A DNA stretch of 64,000 nt, taken from the NCBI GenBank assembly GCA_016716265.1, contig JADJWQ010000006.1, forward strand, positions 3,933,501 to 3,997,500, given 5' to 3'. The notes beneath the pieces were generated by a model. That model was not told the DNA's origin, ran no database searches, and was given only the letters and a program-made list of their open reading frames with translations. The DNA is from Planctomycetota bacterium (GTDB lineage: Bacteria; Planctomycetota; UBA1135; UBA2386). The position numbers and the translations under genes are program-made. Each line of letters starts with the position of its first letter. Positions within the stretch are counted from its first letter, which is position 1. This document shows positions 34,900-42,675 of the stretch, one piece after another.

Positions 34900-35032
34900 G
34901 CTCGGGAGATCCGCCACGCTCGCCGCGTGGCGAGCGCGCACCGGGGCTGTCGTCGCCGTGGTGCGTCCGCTACCGTCTGCCCGCCGCGGTGCCCGGGCGA
35001 GTCCGGGCGCGAGCCGCGGCCGGAGAGCGGCC

Positions 35033-36556
35033 ATGACGGACAGCCCACAGCTCGCGCCGGTGATGCGGCAGGTGCACCGCCTGACGGGCGGCCGGCGCCG
35101 GGCCCGCTTCGTGTCGACCCTCGCGGCGCTCGTGCTGCCGGCGAGCTGCGCGATCGCGCTCGCGACGCTGTGCGCGACGCCGCTCGGCTGGATCGACTTC
35201 GGTGCACTCGGCCTCGCGGTCGTTGCCGTTTGCGCGGCGGTGCCGCTGATCGCGGCCGTGCGGGCACTCGCCACGCGTGTCGATCCGATCGCGATCGCGA
35301 AGCGCTACGACGACGCGATCGGCAGCCGGGACCTGCTGAGCAGCGCGCTCGGTGTCGCCGAGGCGCAGGCCGGCACGCAGCGCGCGTCGTTCGTCGCGGC
35401 GATCCGCGAGGATGCGGCGGCGGCCGCCGGGCGCGACGTGCGGGTCGGCTTCGCGCCGGCGCCGGTGCGCTCGCTGCGCTGGGCCTGGGCGCCGCTCGCC
35501 GTCGCGGTCGTCGCGATGGGTGCCTGGTATCTCGACCGGCCGACCCCGCCTGCGCCGCCGCCGCCGGTGACCGACGCCGAGGTGCTCGCCGAGGCCGACC
35601 GCCTCGACGAGCTGCTCAGCGAGCTCCCGGGGACGGCGCTCGATCGCATGCCGGGTGACCTCGCCGACCGTCTGCGGGAGCTGGCCGAGCGCCTGAAGAA
35701 CGGCGAGCTCACGCGCCGCGACGCGATGGCCGAGGTCGCGCGGCTCAGCTCGCAGCTCGACCGCGAACGCCAGGATCTCGACGGCAAGCGTCTCGAGATG
35801 CAGGAGCGCGCGGCCCGGCTCGCGAAGGGCGAGGACGCGCTCGACGCGAAGCGCGACATGGACTCGGGGCGCTTCCGCGAGGCCGCGAACAAGGTCAAGA
35901 AGAAGCTCCGCGAGCTCGAGGAGCAGCTCCGCGAGGCCGAGGAGAAGAACGACGGCAAGATCGACATCGAGGCGTTGAAGCGGCGCATCCAGCAGCTCCG
36001 CGAGCTGCTCGCCGAGCTCGAGCAGCTCGACGCGCTGGGCAACGAGCTCGGCTTCACGCTCGACGTGCTGAACGTCCTCGACCGCATCGACGGGCGGCTC
36101 GGCAAGCTGCGCGACTTCGACGGCGACACGTTCGACGACGTCCAGCTCGGCCGCGCCCCGCGGCGCCCGGCGCCGCCGCAGGACGGCCAGAAGCCGAAGC
36201 GGCTGCTGGTCGCGCCGTCGAGCGACGCCGGCAAGGGCCACGTCGAGAAGGTGCTCGGTCCGTCGCGTCGCGGCCTGAGCGAGGGCCCCGAGCGGGAGGT
36301 GCAGATGACCGAGGGGGAGGGCCGCTCGTCGTTCGGCCAGGTGCGCACCGCCAATGACGGCAGCCGCAGCCGCACCGCCTACCAGGAGGCCTTCCTCGCC
36401 GCAAAGCGCGCCGCCGACGACGCGATCTACCGCCAGGACGTCCCGGCCAGCTACCGCCGCTACATCCGCGACTACTTCGACCGCATGCAGCCCGACGACC
36501 TGCCGGCGGCCGACGCCGCCGCCGGCGAGCCGGCCGCGGCGGGCGACGGTCGCTGA
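35033..36556 (+). CDS. Membrane-anchored coiled-coil protein (DUF4175-like)
   Basis: 507 residues. Two N-terminal membrane segments (about 30-85) and one at ~150-170 (WAPLAVAVVAMGAWYL) are followed by a Pro-rich stretch. A long charged coiled coil spans about residues 190-345, with heptads such as KVKKKLRELEEQLREAEEKN. The C-terminal part (about 440-490) is helical, with YQEAFLAAKRAADDAIYRQD and YRRYIRDYFDRMQP. This layout resembles DUF4175-type proteins that accompany MoxR/DUF58/VWA clusters, one of which lies about 9 kb to the right. It ends in an Ala/Asp-rich tail. Function unknown. Confidence 0.75.
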   Translation: MTDSPQLAPVMRQVHRLTGGRRRARFVSTLAALVLPASCAIALATLCATPLGWIDFGALGLAVVAVCAAVPLIAAVRALATRVDPIAIAKRYDDAIGSRDLLSSALGVAEAQAGTQRASFVAAIREDAAAAAGRDVRVGFAPAPVRSLRWAWAPLAVAVVAMGAWYLDRPTPPAPPPPVTDAEVLAEADRLDELLSELPGTALDRMPGDLADRLRELAERLKNGELTRRDAMAEVARLSSQLDRERQDLDGKRLEMQERAARLAKGEDALDAKRDMDSGRFREAANKVKKKLRELEEQLREAEEKNDGKIDIEALKRRIQQLRELLAELEQLDALGNELGFTLDVLNVLDRIDGRLGKLRDFDGDTFDDVQLGRAPRRPAPPQDGQKPKRLLVAPSSDAGKGHVEKVLGPSRRGLSEGPEREVQMTEGEGRSSFGQVRTANDGSRSRTAYQEAFLAAKRAADDAIYRQDVPASYRRYIRDYFDRMQPDDLPAADAAAGEPAAAGDGR

Positions 36557-37174
36557 CGCTTCGCGGCGCCGCCGACCTGCACGTTGCAATTCTCCCGAAC
36601 TCGCGTCGGGGGAATGGAACCGGGACGAGATCCTGCGCCCCCGTCCGGCGTCGACGACGCTCGCGACCGCGACAGGCCATCGCTCCGTCCAGCCGCCCGC
36701 ACGGTCGTGACCTGTCGGACGCCTCACCCCGGACGCCTCACCCCGCCAGTCGCGCGACGGAACGTGCAGGCGGAGCGCGCCGCTCACGCCGTTGGGCGTG
36801 CAAAGCGACACGATGCTCTGCAGGGTCGCGACGTTGTCGAGCCCACGACCCGACCCCGAACTGCACAGGCAAGCTCCATCCGCAGATGCCGGCCGTGCGC
36901 GTCCGTTCGGCTGCCGCTCCGCCGACGTCCCCGTCGTGCCGCCGTCGGCCGGCCGCCGTGGGCCGGATGGCGAAGGGCGCGAGGCGGTTGCTGGTTCAGC
37001 GGGCCCCGGCAATATCGAGAGCCGCGCGTCGACGCGAAGGCCAGCGGGCCGCCGGGTTGTCGAGCGCGCCGAGGGGAGTCACGGATTGACGCGCGAATCT
37101 CCGCCTCGCTACGTTCGCGGTCCTCGGGGCGAGAGGCGGCATCCCGCGGACGGCTCCGAGAAACGGGAGACGAC
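36557..37174. other. Stretch without a supported gene, left edge of the integron region
   Basis: About 620 bases. The frame that enters the integrase remnant is open through here, but its translation is Arg/Pro-rich and does not match the rest of an integrase. A 2 x 14-bp tandem duplication (GGACGCCTCACCCC) is at 36717-36744. Nothing else is recognised. Confidence 0.45.
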
Positions 37175-37558
37175 ATGATCGACGCGTTACGGAGTCGAGC
37201 GGAGTGCGTCGCGCGCCACACGTTTTTGTATTCCTTCGTGACTCGTCTGCTGGACGACGGCTCGGACATCCGCACCGTGCGGGAACTCCTGGGCGACGCG
37301 GACGTGTCGACGACGATGATCTACACGCACGTGCTGCGGCGGAGGCCGTCAGGTGTGCGGAGTCCCGTGGATCGGCTGCCCGGAGGTGACAGCGGTGGAC
37401 CGCGTCAGGCAGACCCGTCCAAGTCGGCACGCCGCGGAGGTGCGACTCCCCGGCAGTCCCCCGGTCGGCCGGTCGGGTCTCGGCGCCGCTCGGTGCGCCG
37501 GGGCGTCAGGCGGGCGAGCACGCTGCCTGACTCTGGATCATGCGGACCTGTCGAATAA
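37175..37558 (+). pseudogene. intI: Integron integrase (IntI) C-terminal remnant, inactive
   Basis: From 37214 to 37378 the translation matches the end of integron integrases: HTFLYSFVTRLLDDGSDIRT, VRELLGDADVSTTMIYTHVL and the family-typical GVRSPVDRL. In active IntI the first segment is HTFRHSF; here the catalytic Arg is Leu and the following His is Tyr. The later LGH motif is LGD. The nucleophile Tyr (MIYTHV) is kept. The N-terminal ~250 residues are missing and the frame runs past the normal end to TAA at 37556. It lies on the same strand as the cassettes that follow, with its 3' end facing them. Confidence 0.8.
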
Positions 37559-37560
37559 AA

Positions 37561-37567
37561 GTTATCC
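37561..37567 (+). other. Candidate integron insertion core site
   Basis: GTTATCC directly after the integrase remnant resembles the GTTRRRY core where cassettes recombine between G and TT. It would mark the start of the first cassette. The match is partial and the flanks show no second site. Confidence 0.3.
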
Positions 37568-37575
37568 AGACGAAG

Positions 37576-37944
37576 ATGATCGCGGAACGACGCTCCATCC
37601 GAAGAGACGAGATCGACGTGATCCGAGCGACACTCGAGCGTGCTGGCGTGCAGGCCGTCGTGGCGTCTACGGCCACATCAATTCACGGCCTTGCCATTGT
37701 GGGGCAATGCGAGTGCGGGTGCGCGAGCGTGGACTTCGACGCAGCCCATTCGGAGGAGCGATCAGTACCGGTCGGAGATGGAATCGGCAGAACGCCGCGC
37801 GGTGGTCAGGTGGGCGTCATCGTCTGGGGCCGTGCCAATGCCATCACCGGCCTGGAGATCCATGATCTGGGTGCAGGAGACGATGATCTGGTCTTGCCGG
37901 GCCCCGACTCAATCGTGTCATGGGATCGCGCGGGAGCTGGCTAA
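37576..37944 (+). CDS. Cassette 1: hypothetical protein
   Basis: 122 residues from ATG 37576; a longer start at 37540 lies outside the inferred cassette boundary. The protein (MIAERRSIRRDEIDVIRATL..., GLAIVGQCECGCASVDF, VGVIVWGRANAITGLEIHDL) has no recognised domain. A short CECGC cluster might bind metal. Its stop codon TAA falls inside the left core of attC1, a typical cassette arrangement. Lower GC than the chromosome. Confidence 0.7.
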   Translation: MIAERRSIRRDEIDVIRATLERAGVQAVVASTATSIHGLAIVGQCECGCASVDFDAAHSEERSVPVGDGIGRTPRGGQVGVIVWGRANAITGLEIHDLGAGDDDLVLPGPDSIVSWDRAGAG

Positions 37945-37998
37945 CAAGACGCAGCAGCCGACGGCCTTCGGCCGCGGCTGAGCGGCGACCCGTTGGAC
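37939..37998 (+). other. attC site 1 (cassette recombination site)
   Basis: 60 bp. It starts with GGCTAAC (37939-37945, RYYYAAC type) and ends with GTTGGAC (37992-37998, GTTRRRY type), with an imperfect inverted repeat between them centred on GGCCTTCGGCC. It directly separates cassette 1 from cassette 2. Confidence 0.8.
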
Positions 37999-38006
37999 AG
38001 GAGATC

Positions 38007-38402
38007 ATGGCAGTCATCGTGGACCGGGTTGAGCAGGGCAAACCAGGGGACGAGCTTCTGCTCGGCTCGCAGCCCGAAGATGGCCGAGCAGCGGTAGTCT
38101 TCGAGGATGATGGGGAGACGGGATACTTCTACGCGTGCGAGTCAGTGAACGGACCGATCCTGGACGCTCTTCACATCTACAACGTCGCATCGGTCACGGA
38201 TCGGGATCGTCCATCGGAGTACAAGATCGGATGGTCTCCGTCGGGGCGGCAGGCCGTCCTCATGATCAACGGGTACCCTCACGCGGTGTTCGACTTTGAT
38301 CGTCAGAAGGGCTGGTGTCGAAATGGATTCCCACCCAGCAACGAAAAGTGGTCACTCGATGGCCATGACTGGGATGAGTCATGCCTCGCGGCCTTCAGGT
38401 GA
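38007..38402 (+). CDS. Cassette 2: DUF2251-family protein
   Basis: 131 residues. ATG 38007 is preceded by AGGAGA right after the attC1 core. Segments VVFEDDGETGYFYACE, ILDALHIYNVASVTDRDRPS and INGYPHAVFDFDRQKGWCR fit the DUF2251 family as remembered; the family has no known function. Cytoplasmic, no signal peptide. The stop is 6 bases before attC2. Confidence 0.8.
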   Translation: MAVIVDRVEQGKPGDELLLGSQPEDGRAAVVFEDDGETGYFYACESVNGPILDALHIYNVASVTDRDRPSEYKIGWSPSGRQAVLMINGYPHAVFDFDRQKGWCRNGFPPSNEKWSLDGHDWDESCLAAFR

Positions 38403-38408
38403 AGCGCT

Positions 38409-38468
38409 GTCCAACAGGGCATTGCAGCGGGCGGGCTGCGCCCGCTGCTGAATGCCCAAGCGTTACGC
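38409..38468 (+). other. attC site 2
   Basis: 60 bp, the same length as attC1. Left core GTCCAAC (38409-38415), right core GTTACGC (38462-38468). The arms pair well: GGGCATT with AATGCCC outside and GCAGCGGGCG with CGCCCGCTGC inside, with small unpaired bases as expected of attC. Confidence 0.88.
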
Positions 38469-38515
38469 TGCAGAATGCAGGCCCTCGCCCACGGGAGGTG
38501 TGAGAAAGGGAACAG

Positions 38516-38890
38516 ATGTTTGACCACATCAAGTTCGGTGTCCGCAACTTCGCAGTGAGTAGAGCCTTCTACCTCCAGGCGCTCGAACCACTGGGAGTAA
38601 CGGTGGCGACCGACTGGCCGCCGAATGGCGTCGAGCTTAGTCAACCTGAAGGAACGAGCTCACTCTGCCTCTACCAGACGGAAGAGACCCCCGCCCACCT
38701 TCACATTGCCTTCGTGGCCAAGAGTCGACAACAAGTCGACGCCTTCTATCACGCAGCCATGAAGGCAGGTGCCAGAGACAACGGAGCGCCGGGCATACGC
38801 CCACAGTACAGCGGGCAGTATTACGCCGCGTTCGTCCTCGACCCGGACGGGCACAACATCGAAGCCGTCTGTCATGAAGCTGCGGGATGA
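38516..38890 (+). CDS. Cassette 3: VOC superfamily (glyoxalase/bleomycin resistance-like) protein
   Basis: 124 residues. FDHIKFGVRNFAVSRAFYLQ at the start, then AHLHIAFVAKSRQQVDAFYH and AAFVLDPDGHNIEAVCHE at the end, the latter with the conserved Asp-Pro-Asp-Gly-x-x-x-Glu metal-site region. Members are metal-dependent lyases, isomerases, dioxygenases or drug-binding proteins; the substrate here is unknown. ATG 38516 is preceded by AAAGGGAAC. Its stop overlaps the left core of attC3. Confidence 0.88.
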   Translation: MFDHIKFGVRNFAVSRAFYLQALEPLGVTVATDWPPNGVELSQPEGTSSLCLYQTEETPAHLHIAFVAKSRQQVDAFYHAAMKAGARDNGAPGIRPQYSGQYYAAFVLDPDGHNIEAVCHEAAG

Positions 38891-38985
38891 CTAACGGCTG
38901 AACCCGCCGGTCGGTTCCGTCACGGGCCTTGCGAAGGACGCAAGGACCGCGCCGGCCCCGCCTGCGGGTCAGCCGTGCGTTCGGC
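38889..38985 (+). other. attC site 3
   Basis: 97 bp. Left core GACTAAC (38889-38895) and right core GTTCGGC (38979-38985). The arms GGCTGAACCCGC and GCGGGTCAGCC pair with unpaired bases, and an inner stem (CCTTGCG...CGCAAGG) lies at about 38928-38945. Confidence 0.8.
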
Positions 38986-39180
38986 GTGCGCGGCGAGCCA
39001 TCGCTGCAGCCGCCGCTCCGAGATTTCACCGGATGAGTCTTCGAAGCAGGTTTGCACGCGGCTGGCGGCAGCGCGGACGGGATCCACTCGCTGCTGGTGG
39101 CCGGCGATGCTGACCAGTGCCTCGGACACGATCACGAAGCGGCACACCGCTTCGCTCGACGGTGGAGTGGGGTCGGTCAT
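38920..39180 (-). CDS. Possible small hypothetical protein
   Basis: 86 residues from ATG 39180. The middle part (CRFVIVSEALVSIAGHQQRV, then AASRVQTCFEDSSGEISERR) looks protein-like and helical, but its stop lies within attC3 and no family is recognised. If real it would be a minus-strand gene at the array boundary. Confidence 0.35.
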   Translation of the reverse strand: MTDPTPPSSEAVCRFVIVSEALVSIAGHQQRVDPVRAAASRVQTCFEDSSGEISERRLQRWLAAHAERTADPQAGPARSLRPSQGP

Positions 39181-39361
39181 GTGCAGCGGCACGGGAGAGT
39201 GCTGCATGACCCGTGAGCGACGTGTCGTCCCACTCGCATCACAGCGCAGCGATCGGGTCCGGCCCCGGTCCGGCGCTGGCGCGCGCGTGTCGACGCACCG
39301 AATCGGCATCCTCCCGGTCGACCGGGTTCAGGCGGACTCCGTGCGCGCCAGGTCGGCGCTG

Positions 39362-39811
39362 CTACGCGCGCAGCCGGAAGCGGTGCTTGTCGAACAGCCG
39401 GAACGACTCGGCGTCGACCTGGTCGAGCGACACGTCGAGATCGGCGAACTCGGCGGCGGCGTCACCCCACCAGTGGTCGAGGACGTCGACGCGATGCCCG
39501 GCGTGGACGAGCCGGACGAGCACCGCGTACAGCTCCTTGGTCGCGTCGAGGTCGTCCTGGCCCTCGGGGTACCAATCCACCGGCGGACCGAACCAGAGGT
39601 CGGCGCAGGGCGTGGCCACGTGGCGCAGCGTGCAGCCGCAGCCGGACCTCGTGCCGACGCACCACAGGTGCGGCAGTTCGACCAGCGAGCGGCCGTGCCG
39701 AAGCGCCTCCTCGAGCGACGCGACCGTCGCCCGCTCGAAGCGGACCAGCGGTGAATCGTGCACCGAGAGGTCGGCTGGCGAGTCGGTCAGCAGATGGACG
39801 ACGTAGCACAT
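39362..39811 (-). CDS. Hypothetical protein with a conserved Cys/His-rich segment
   Basis: 149 residues. Natural-looking sequence with MCYVVHLLTDSPADLSVHDS at the start, a compact LPHLWCVGTRSGCGCTLRH segment that could bind a metal, and DWYPEGQDDLDATKELYAVL further on. No named family is recognised. It is transcribed divergently from the split hydrolase-like gene (106-base gap). No signal peptide. Confidence 0.7.
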   Translation of the reverse strand: MCYVVHLLTDSPADLSVHDSPLVRFERATVASLEEALRHGRSLVELPHLWCVGTRSGCGCTLRHVATPCADLWFGPPVDWYPEGQDDLDATKELYAVLVRLVHAGHRVDVLDHWWGDAAAEFADLDVSLDQVDAESFRLFDKHRFRLRA

Positions 39812-39916
39812 GCGACTCGGGGTGCGCCTCAGTCTATCGTCGCCGGCCGCGAGCGGTGCGGGACGGCGGTCCGCGCGCAGGCGATCAACTCTGCGGACGC
39901 ACGCAGGAGGTGCCGC

Positions 39917-40328
39917 ATGAGAGCTCCGACCATCCGTACGGGCAACGGCCGTCCCGGGACGGACGGAGACGTGAATCTCTGCGAATCACCGGAGGCTGCC
40001 GCGCAGAGCTGGTTCGACCGCCGTCGACGGGTGATCTTCGTCAATGGGATGTCGAACACGCCCGAGGATCACGCGAGCTCCGCGCTCGCGTTGCCGCTGC
40101 TGCAGGGCTGTCCGGTCATCGGCGCGTACAACAAGACCGACGGCTTCTGGGCGGACCTCGGCCAATGCATGACCGACAAGGCCCGGCTGGTCGCCGTGCA
40201 GGACCAGGTCGGCCTCACATTCGACGGCCGGGTCCGCACCGTCGACGCGATGTTCCAGCTCGCGCGCCGGAGCACGCCGGGCCTCACGAGGATCGACTTC
40301 GTCGGGTCGCCGAACGACCCGGCAGGTA
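39917..40328 (+). pseudogene. N-terminal half of a split alpha/beta-hydrolase-like gene
   Basis: ATG 39917 has an excellent AGGAGG at 39905-39910. The frame reads VIFVNGMSNTPEDHASSALA, LLQGCPVIGAYNKTDGFWAD and RRSTPGLTRIDFVG, the opening half of a family whose second half (with the CHSQGN elbow) is found 2.6 kb downstream at 42964. After VGSPNDP the frame goes into unrelated sequence. It is a 5' fragment created by insertion. Confidence 0.7.
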
Positions 40329-40655
40329 GTCGCCGACGGTCCGCTGCTCGACTACGCGTTGACATTCGAGACCAGGAACGGCGACGAACTGATCCGCGCC
40401 AAGAAGCAGAACGCCACCGGCAAGGCGCCGGTGGTCCTGCCGCGCCAGGCGGATACGGTCAGCTTCCTGCGCCTGAGCCTCGACACCTACGAGCGCGCCA
40501 AGCACGTCGCCGCGGGCCACGACATCTACTTCCTCTACGAGCAGTGGAAGGCCGCGTGCAGGCGATCTGGCGAGCACATCCGCAACCCGGATAAGGCGTT
40601 CCTGGCGTACTGCGCCGCAGCGGCCGGGAGATCGACGTTCCGTCGCGTGTCCTGA
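40329..40655 (+). pseudogene. 3' fragment of an unrelated gene, joined at the insertion edge
   Basis: A different frame opens within the split gene and reads VVADGPLLDYALTFETRNGD, ELIRAKKQNATGKAPVVLPR, FLRLSLDTYERAKHVAAGHD, IYFLYEQWKAACRRSGEH and NPDKAFLAYC. It has no start of its own (a TTG at 40359 is internal). The late pattern Y-x-x-A...GHDIYFLYEQW...PDKAFLAYC resembles the C-terminus of some plasmid replication initiator proteins, but that is a weak match. It may be the truncated end of the inserted element. Confidence 0.4.
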
Positions 40656-41016
40656 ACCGCGGCGAGTTGCTGGCGACTCGGTCGATCGGGCTACGCGGAG
40701 CCGGACCGTCGATCCACTTCGAAGCCGGGATCCGCAACGATGCCAGGATGTTGGGGCCCCGAAACTCTCTCCAAACTCCCGGAAACGACTCCAACGTGCG
40801 TCGGGGTGTGCGCTACCCTTAGCGCGTGCCAGCGAGGCCACTCGGTCGAGCCGTCGCAGTCCGGATCAAGCCAGGCGCCGCGCGTCTGCGGGGCGGAAGC
40901 ACCCGCGGGAAGCGCCGAGCGGGGCCCTCTGGTTGTGAGCCCTCGGCCCCGGCATCATCCGGAGTTCAATCGGCACGCCAGCCGTTCTACAACACCCGTG
41001 CTTCTTGCCGCCGTCG
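40656..41016. promoter_or_regulatory. Region upstream of the TIGR04255 module
   Basis: About 360 bases without a supported gene. A frame running to a TAG near 40820 could extend the preceding fragment after another frameshift. The promoter for the three-gene module should lie here, but no motif is recognised. Confidence 0.35.
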
Positions 41017-41760
41017 ATGCCCGAAGTCCGGACTCTCAAGAACCCTCCGATCACGGAGGGGCTGATCGACCTACGAGTGGATGCCTGCAAGTTCTCGCGA
41101 GAGAAGCTGGCTGGCATCGCGGATTCGGTACGCACCGACTACCCGCATCGCGTCGAGCAGCGGCAGTTCCAGACCAAGCTCGAGGCGATTGGCGAGGAGC
41201 CTCCCAAGGCCCAGACCAGGGACCTCGGCCTACTCGGCGGACGATTCTTCTCCGCGGACAAGCTTCAGGTCGCCCAGTTTCGATCCGACGGATTCACTCT
41301 CAACCGGTTGCGCCCCTACACCGGTTGGGACACGGTCTTCCCGGAGGCGATGAAGTTGTGGCGCCTGTTCGTCGATGTCTTCGAGCCGGAGACCGTGAAG
41401 CGAGTTGCCGTTCGATACATCAACCACATTCGACTTCAAGGGATGCACGTCGAGCTGGGACAGTACCTCCGTTCGCCGATTCCGGTGCCCGCGGAACTGG
41501 ATCATGACCTCACGGGCTTCCTAACCAGCGTCGTGATCCGCGATCCCGAATCGCACAGCCTGGTGAAGGTCACTCAATCGCTCGAACCGCCTCATCCGGC
41601 TTCTGACCTGGTGCTGTTGTTCGACATCGAAGCTTGGGAGCACGGAGAATGGAGTCCCATGGATGCCGGCATCGAGGCGACACTCACGCACCTCCGTGCG
41701 CTCAAGAACAAGGCGTTCTTCAGCAGCCTCACTGAATCAACCCTCGCGAGCTTCGGATGA
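41017..41760 (+). CDS. TIGR04255 family protein
   Basis: 247 residues from ATG 41017. The opening TLKNPPITEGLIDLRVDACK and the middle FTLNRLRPYTGWDTVFPEAM, LWRLFVDVFEPETVKRVAVR, YINHIRL are the hallmarks of the sporadically distributed TIGR04255 family, whose function is unknown. The C-terminus (IEATLTHLRALKNKAFFSSL) also fits. Its stop overlaps the next ATG by 4 bases. It heads a three-gene module inserted in a disrupted gene, and its GC is lower than that of the chromosome. Confidence 0.82.
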   Translation: MPEVRTLKNPPITEGLIDLRVDACKFSREKLAGIADSVRTDYPHRVEQRQFQTKLEAIGEEPPKAQTRDLGLLGGRFFSADKLQVAQFRSDGFTLNRLRPYTGWDTVFPEAMKLWRLFVDVFEPETVKRVAVRYINHIRLQGMHVELGQYLRSPIPVPAELDHDLTGFLTSVVIRDPESHSLVKVTQSLEPPHPASDLVLLFDIEAWEHGEWSPMDAGIEATLTHLRALKNKAFFSSLTESTLASFG

Positions 41761-42218
41761 CAGCAATCAGCATTCCGCTCGACCTCCGCTACCCCGTTGC
41801 GGACCGTGCGATCAGCGAGGACGCGGATCGACTGCGTGGCTCACTTCGAGATGCGGCTCGGCCCGACACCAGCGTGTCGCTTGCTGACGCCGAGGAGAAG
41901 CTGCAGGCGGCGCTTGCCGAAGCGTGGAAGATCGACGCCGACGTTGATCTTGCGACAGAAGAGTACGCCCGCAGCTTTCTGAACGCCCTGCCCCTCGCAC
42001 TGCAGAGGTCGGTCGATGTCCAAGTCGAGCCCGCGGGCGAAGTGGTGTTCGAGTGGGAATCGTCGCCGCGCTGGATCCTCACACTAGCGATCAATGAACG
42101 AGGTCGAATCGCCTACTCCGGGATCTTCGGATCGGGTCGAACTCGCGGCAGCGAGATCTTTGAAGGCACCGTTCCAGATGCTGTCGCGCTGTCGCTCGCT
42201 CGCGTCTGTCAGCGTTAG
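41757..42218 (+). CDS. Hypothetical protein coupled to the TIGR04255 gene
   Basis: 153 residues. Its ATG overlaps the TIGR04255 stop (ATGA). The first half is helical and charged (LADAEEKLQAALAEAWKIDA, EEYARSFLNALPLAL); the second half is beta-rich (VEPAGEVVFEWESSPRWILT, LAINERGRIAYSGIFG). No named family is recognised. The tight coupling suggests that the two proteins work together. The stop TAG coincides with a GTTAGGC sequence that mimics an attC core but has no partner. Confidence 0.75.
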   Translation: MTAISIPLDLRYPVADRAISEDADRLRGSLRDAARPDTSVSLADAEEKLQAALAEAWKIDADVDLATEEYARSFLNALPLALQRSVDVQVEPAGEVVFEWESSPRWILTLAINERGRIAYSGIFGSGRTRGSEIFEGTVPDAVALSLARVCQR

Positions 42219-42612
42219 GCGAGCGCTCAAGCTCGGGGTCGGCCGCGGCGAACAACTTGCGCGATTCCTCACATCGAGCAACCAGTTCGCGAGGACGAAG
42301 AAGAGGGTAAAGCCATCCGGCGTGATGCCCGCCAAAGACGGAAAAACGTCGGTCTTCCGGATTGGCGGCCTCACCGACCGGTCTGTGCTCGCGATCGGCA
42401 AGCGTCAGGTGGGCGAGAAACGAGGGTTGCACGGATGGGGAGTCTTCGCGGCTCGAGCGGTTCTCGATGTCGGCCTTCGGTTCGAACCGGACGACGATCC
42501 GCCACGCCACGCCAACATCGTTGGCTGGCCCGAGGACAAGGAGGCGATCATCGAGATGGCACAGGACCTGTCGGCTCGCGCGATCGATCTGAAGTTGGTC
42601 GAGGGCTCGTGA
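42178..42612 (+). CDS. Hypothetical protein, third gene of the TIGR04255 module
   Basis: 144 residues from ATG 42178 (41-base overlap with the previous gene); the next in-frame ATG is 42324, so the start is uncertain. The core LARFLTSSNQFARTKKRVKP, MPAKDGKTSVFRIGGLTDRS, AARAVLDVGLRFEPDDDPPR and HANIVGWPEDKEAIIEMAQD looks like a genuine conserved protein of unknown function. It is probably translated with the two genes before it. Confidence 0.65.
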   Translation: MLSRCRSLASVSVRRALKLGVGRGEQLARFLTSSNQFARTKKRVKPSGVMPAKDGKTSVFRIGGLTDRSVLAIGKRQVGEKRGLHGWGVFAARAVLDVGLRFEPDDDPPRHANIVGWPEDKEAIIEMAQDLSARAIDLKLVEGS

Positions 42613-42675
42613 CTCGTGCGTCGACGGAGGGCGCACATCGGTCGCAAGGTCCTCGGACCGAGAAAGCGGTGACAC

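Noticed and set aside
36717..36744. Two 14-bp tandem copies of GGACGCCTCACCCC
   Set aside because: Only two copies, no link to a gene or element; simple slippage is enough.
42136..42220. GTTAGGC at 42214-42220 with a GTCGAAC upstream, as a possible fourth attC
   Set aside because: The left core does not fit RYYYAAC, the arms between do not pair, and the sequence is inside the overlap of two coding frames. Probably chance.
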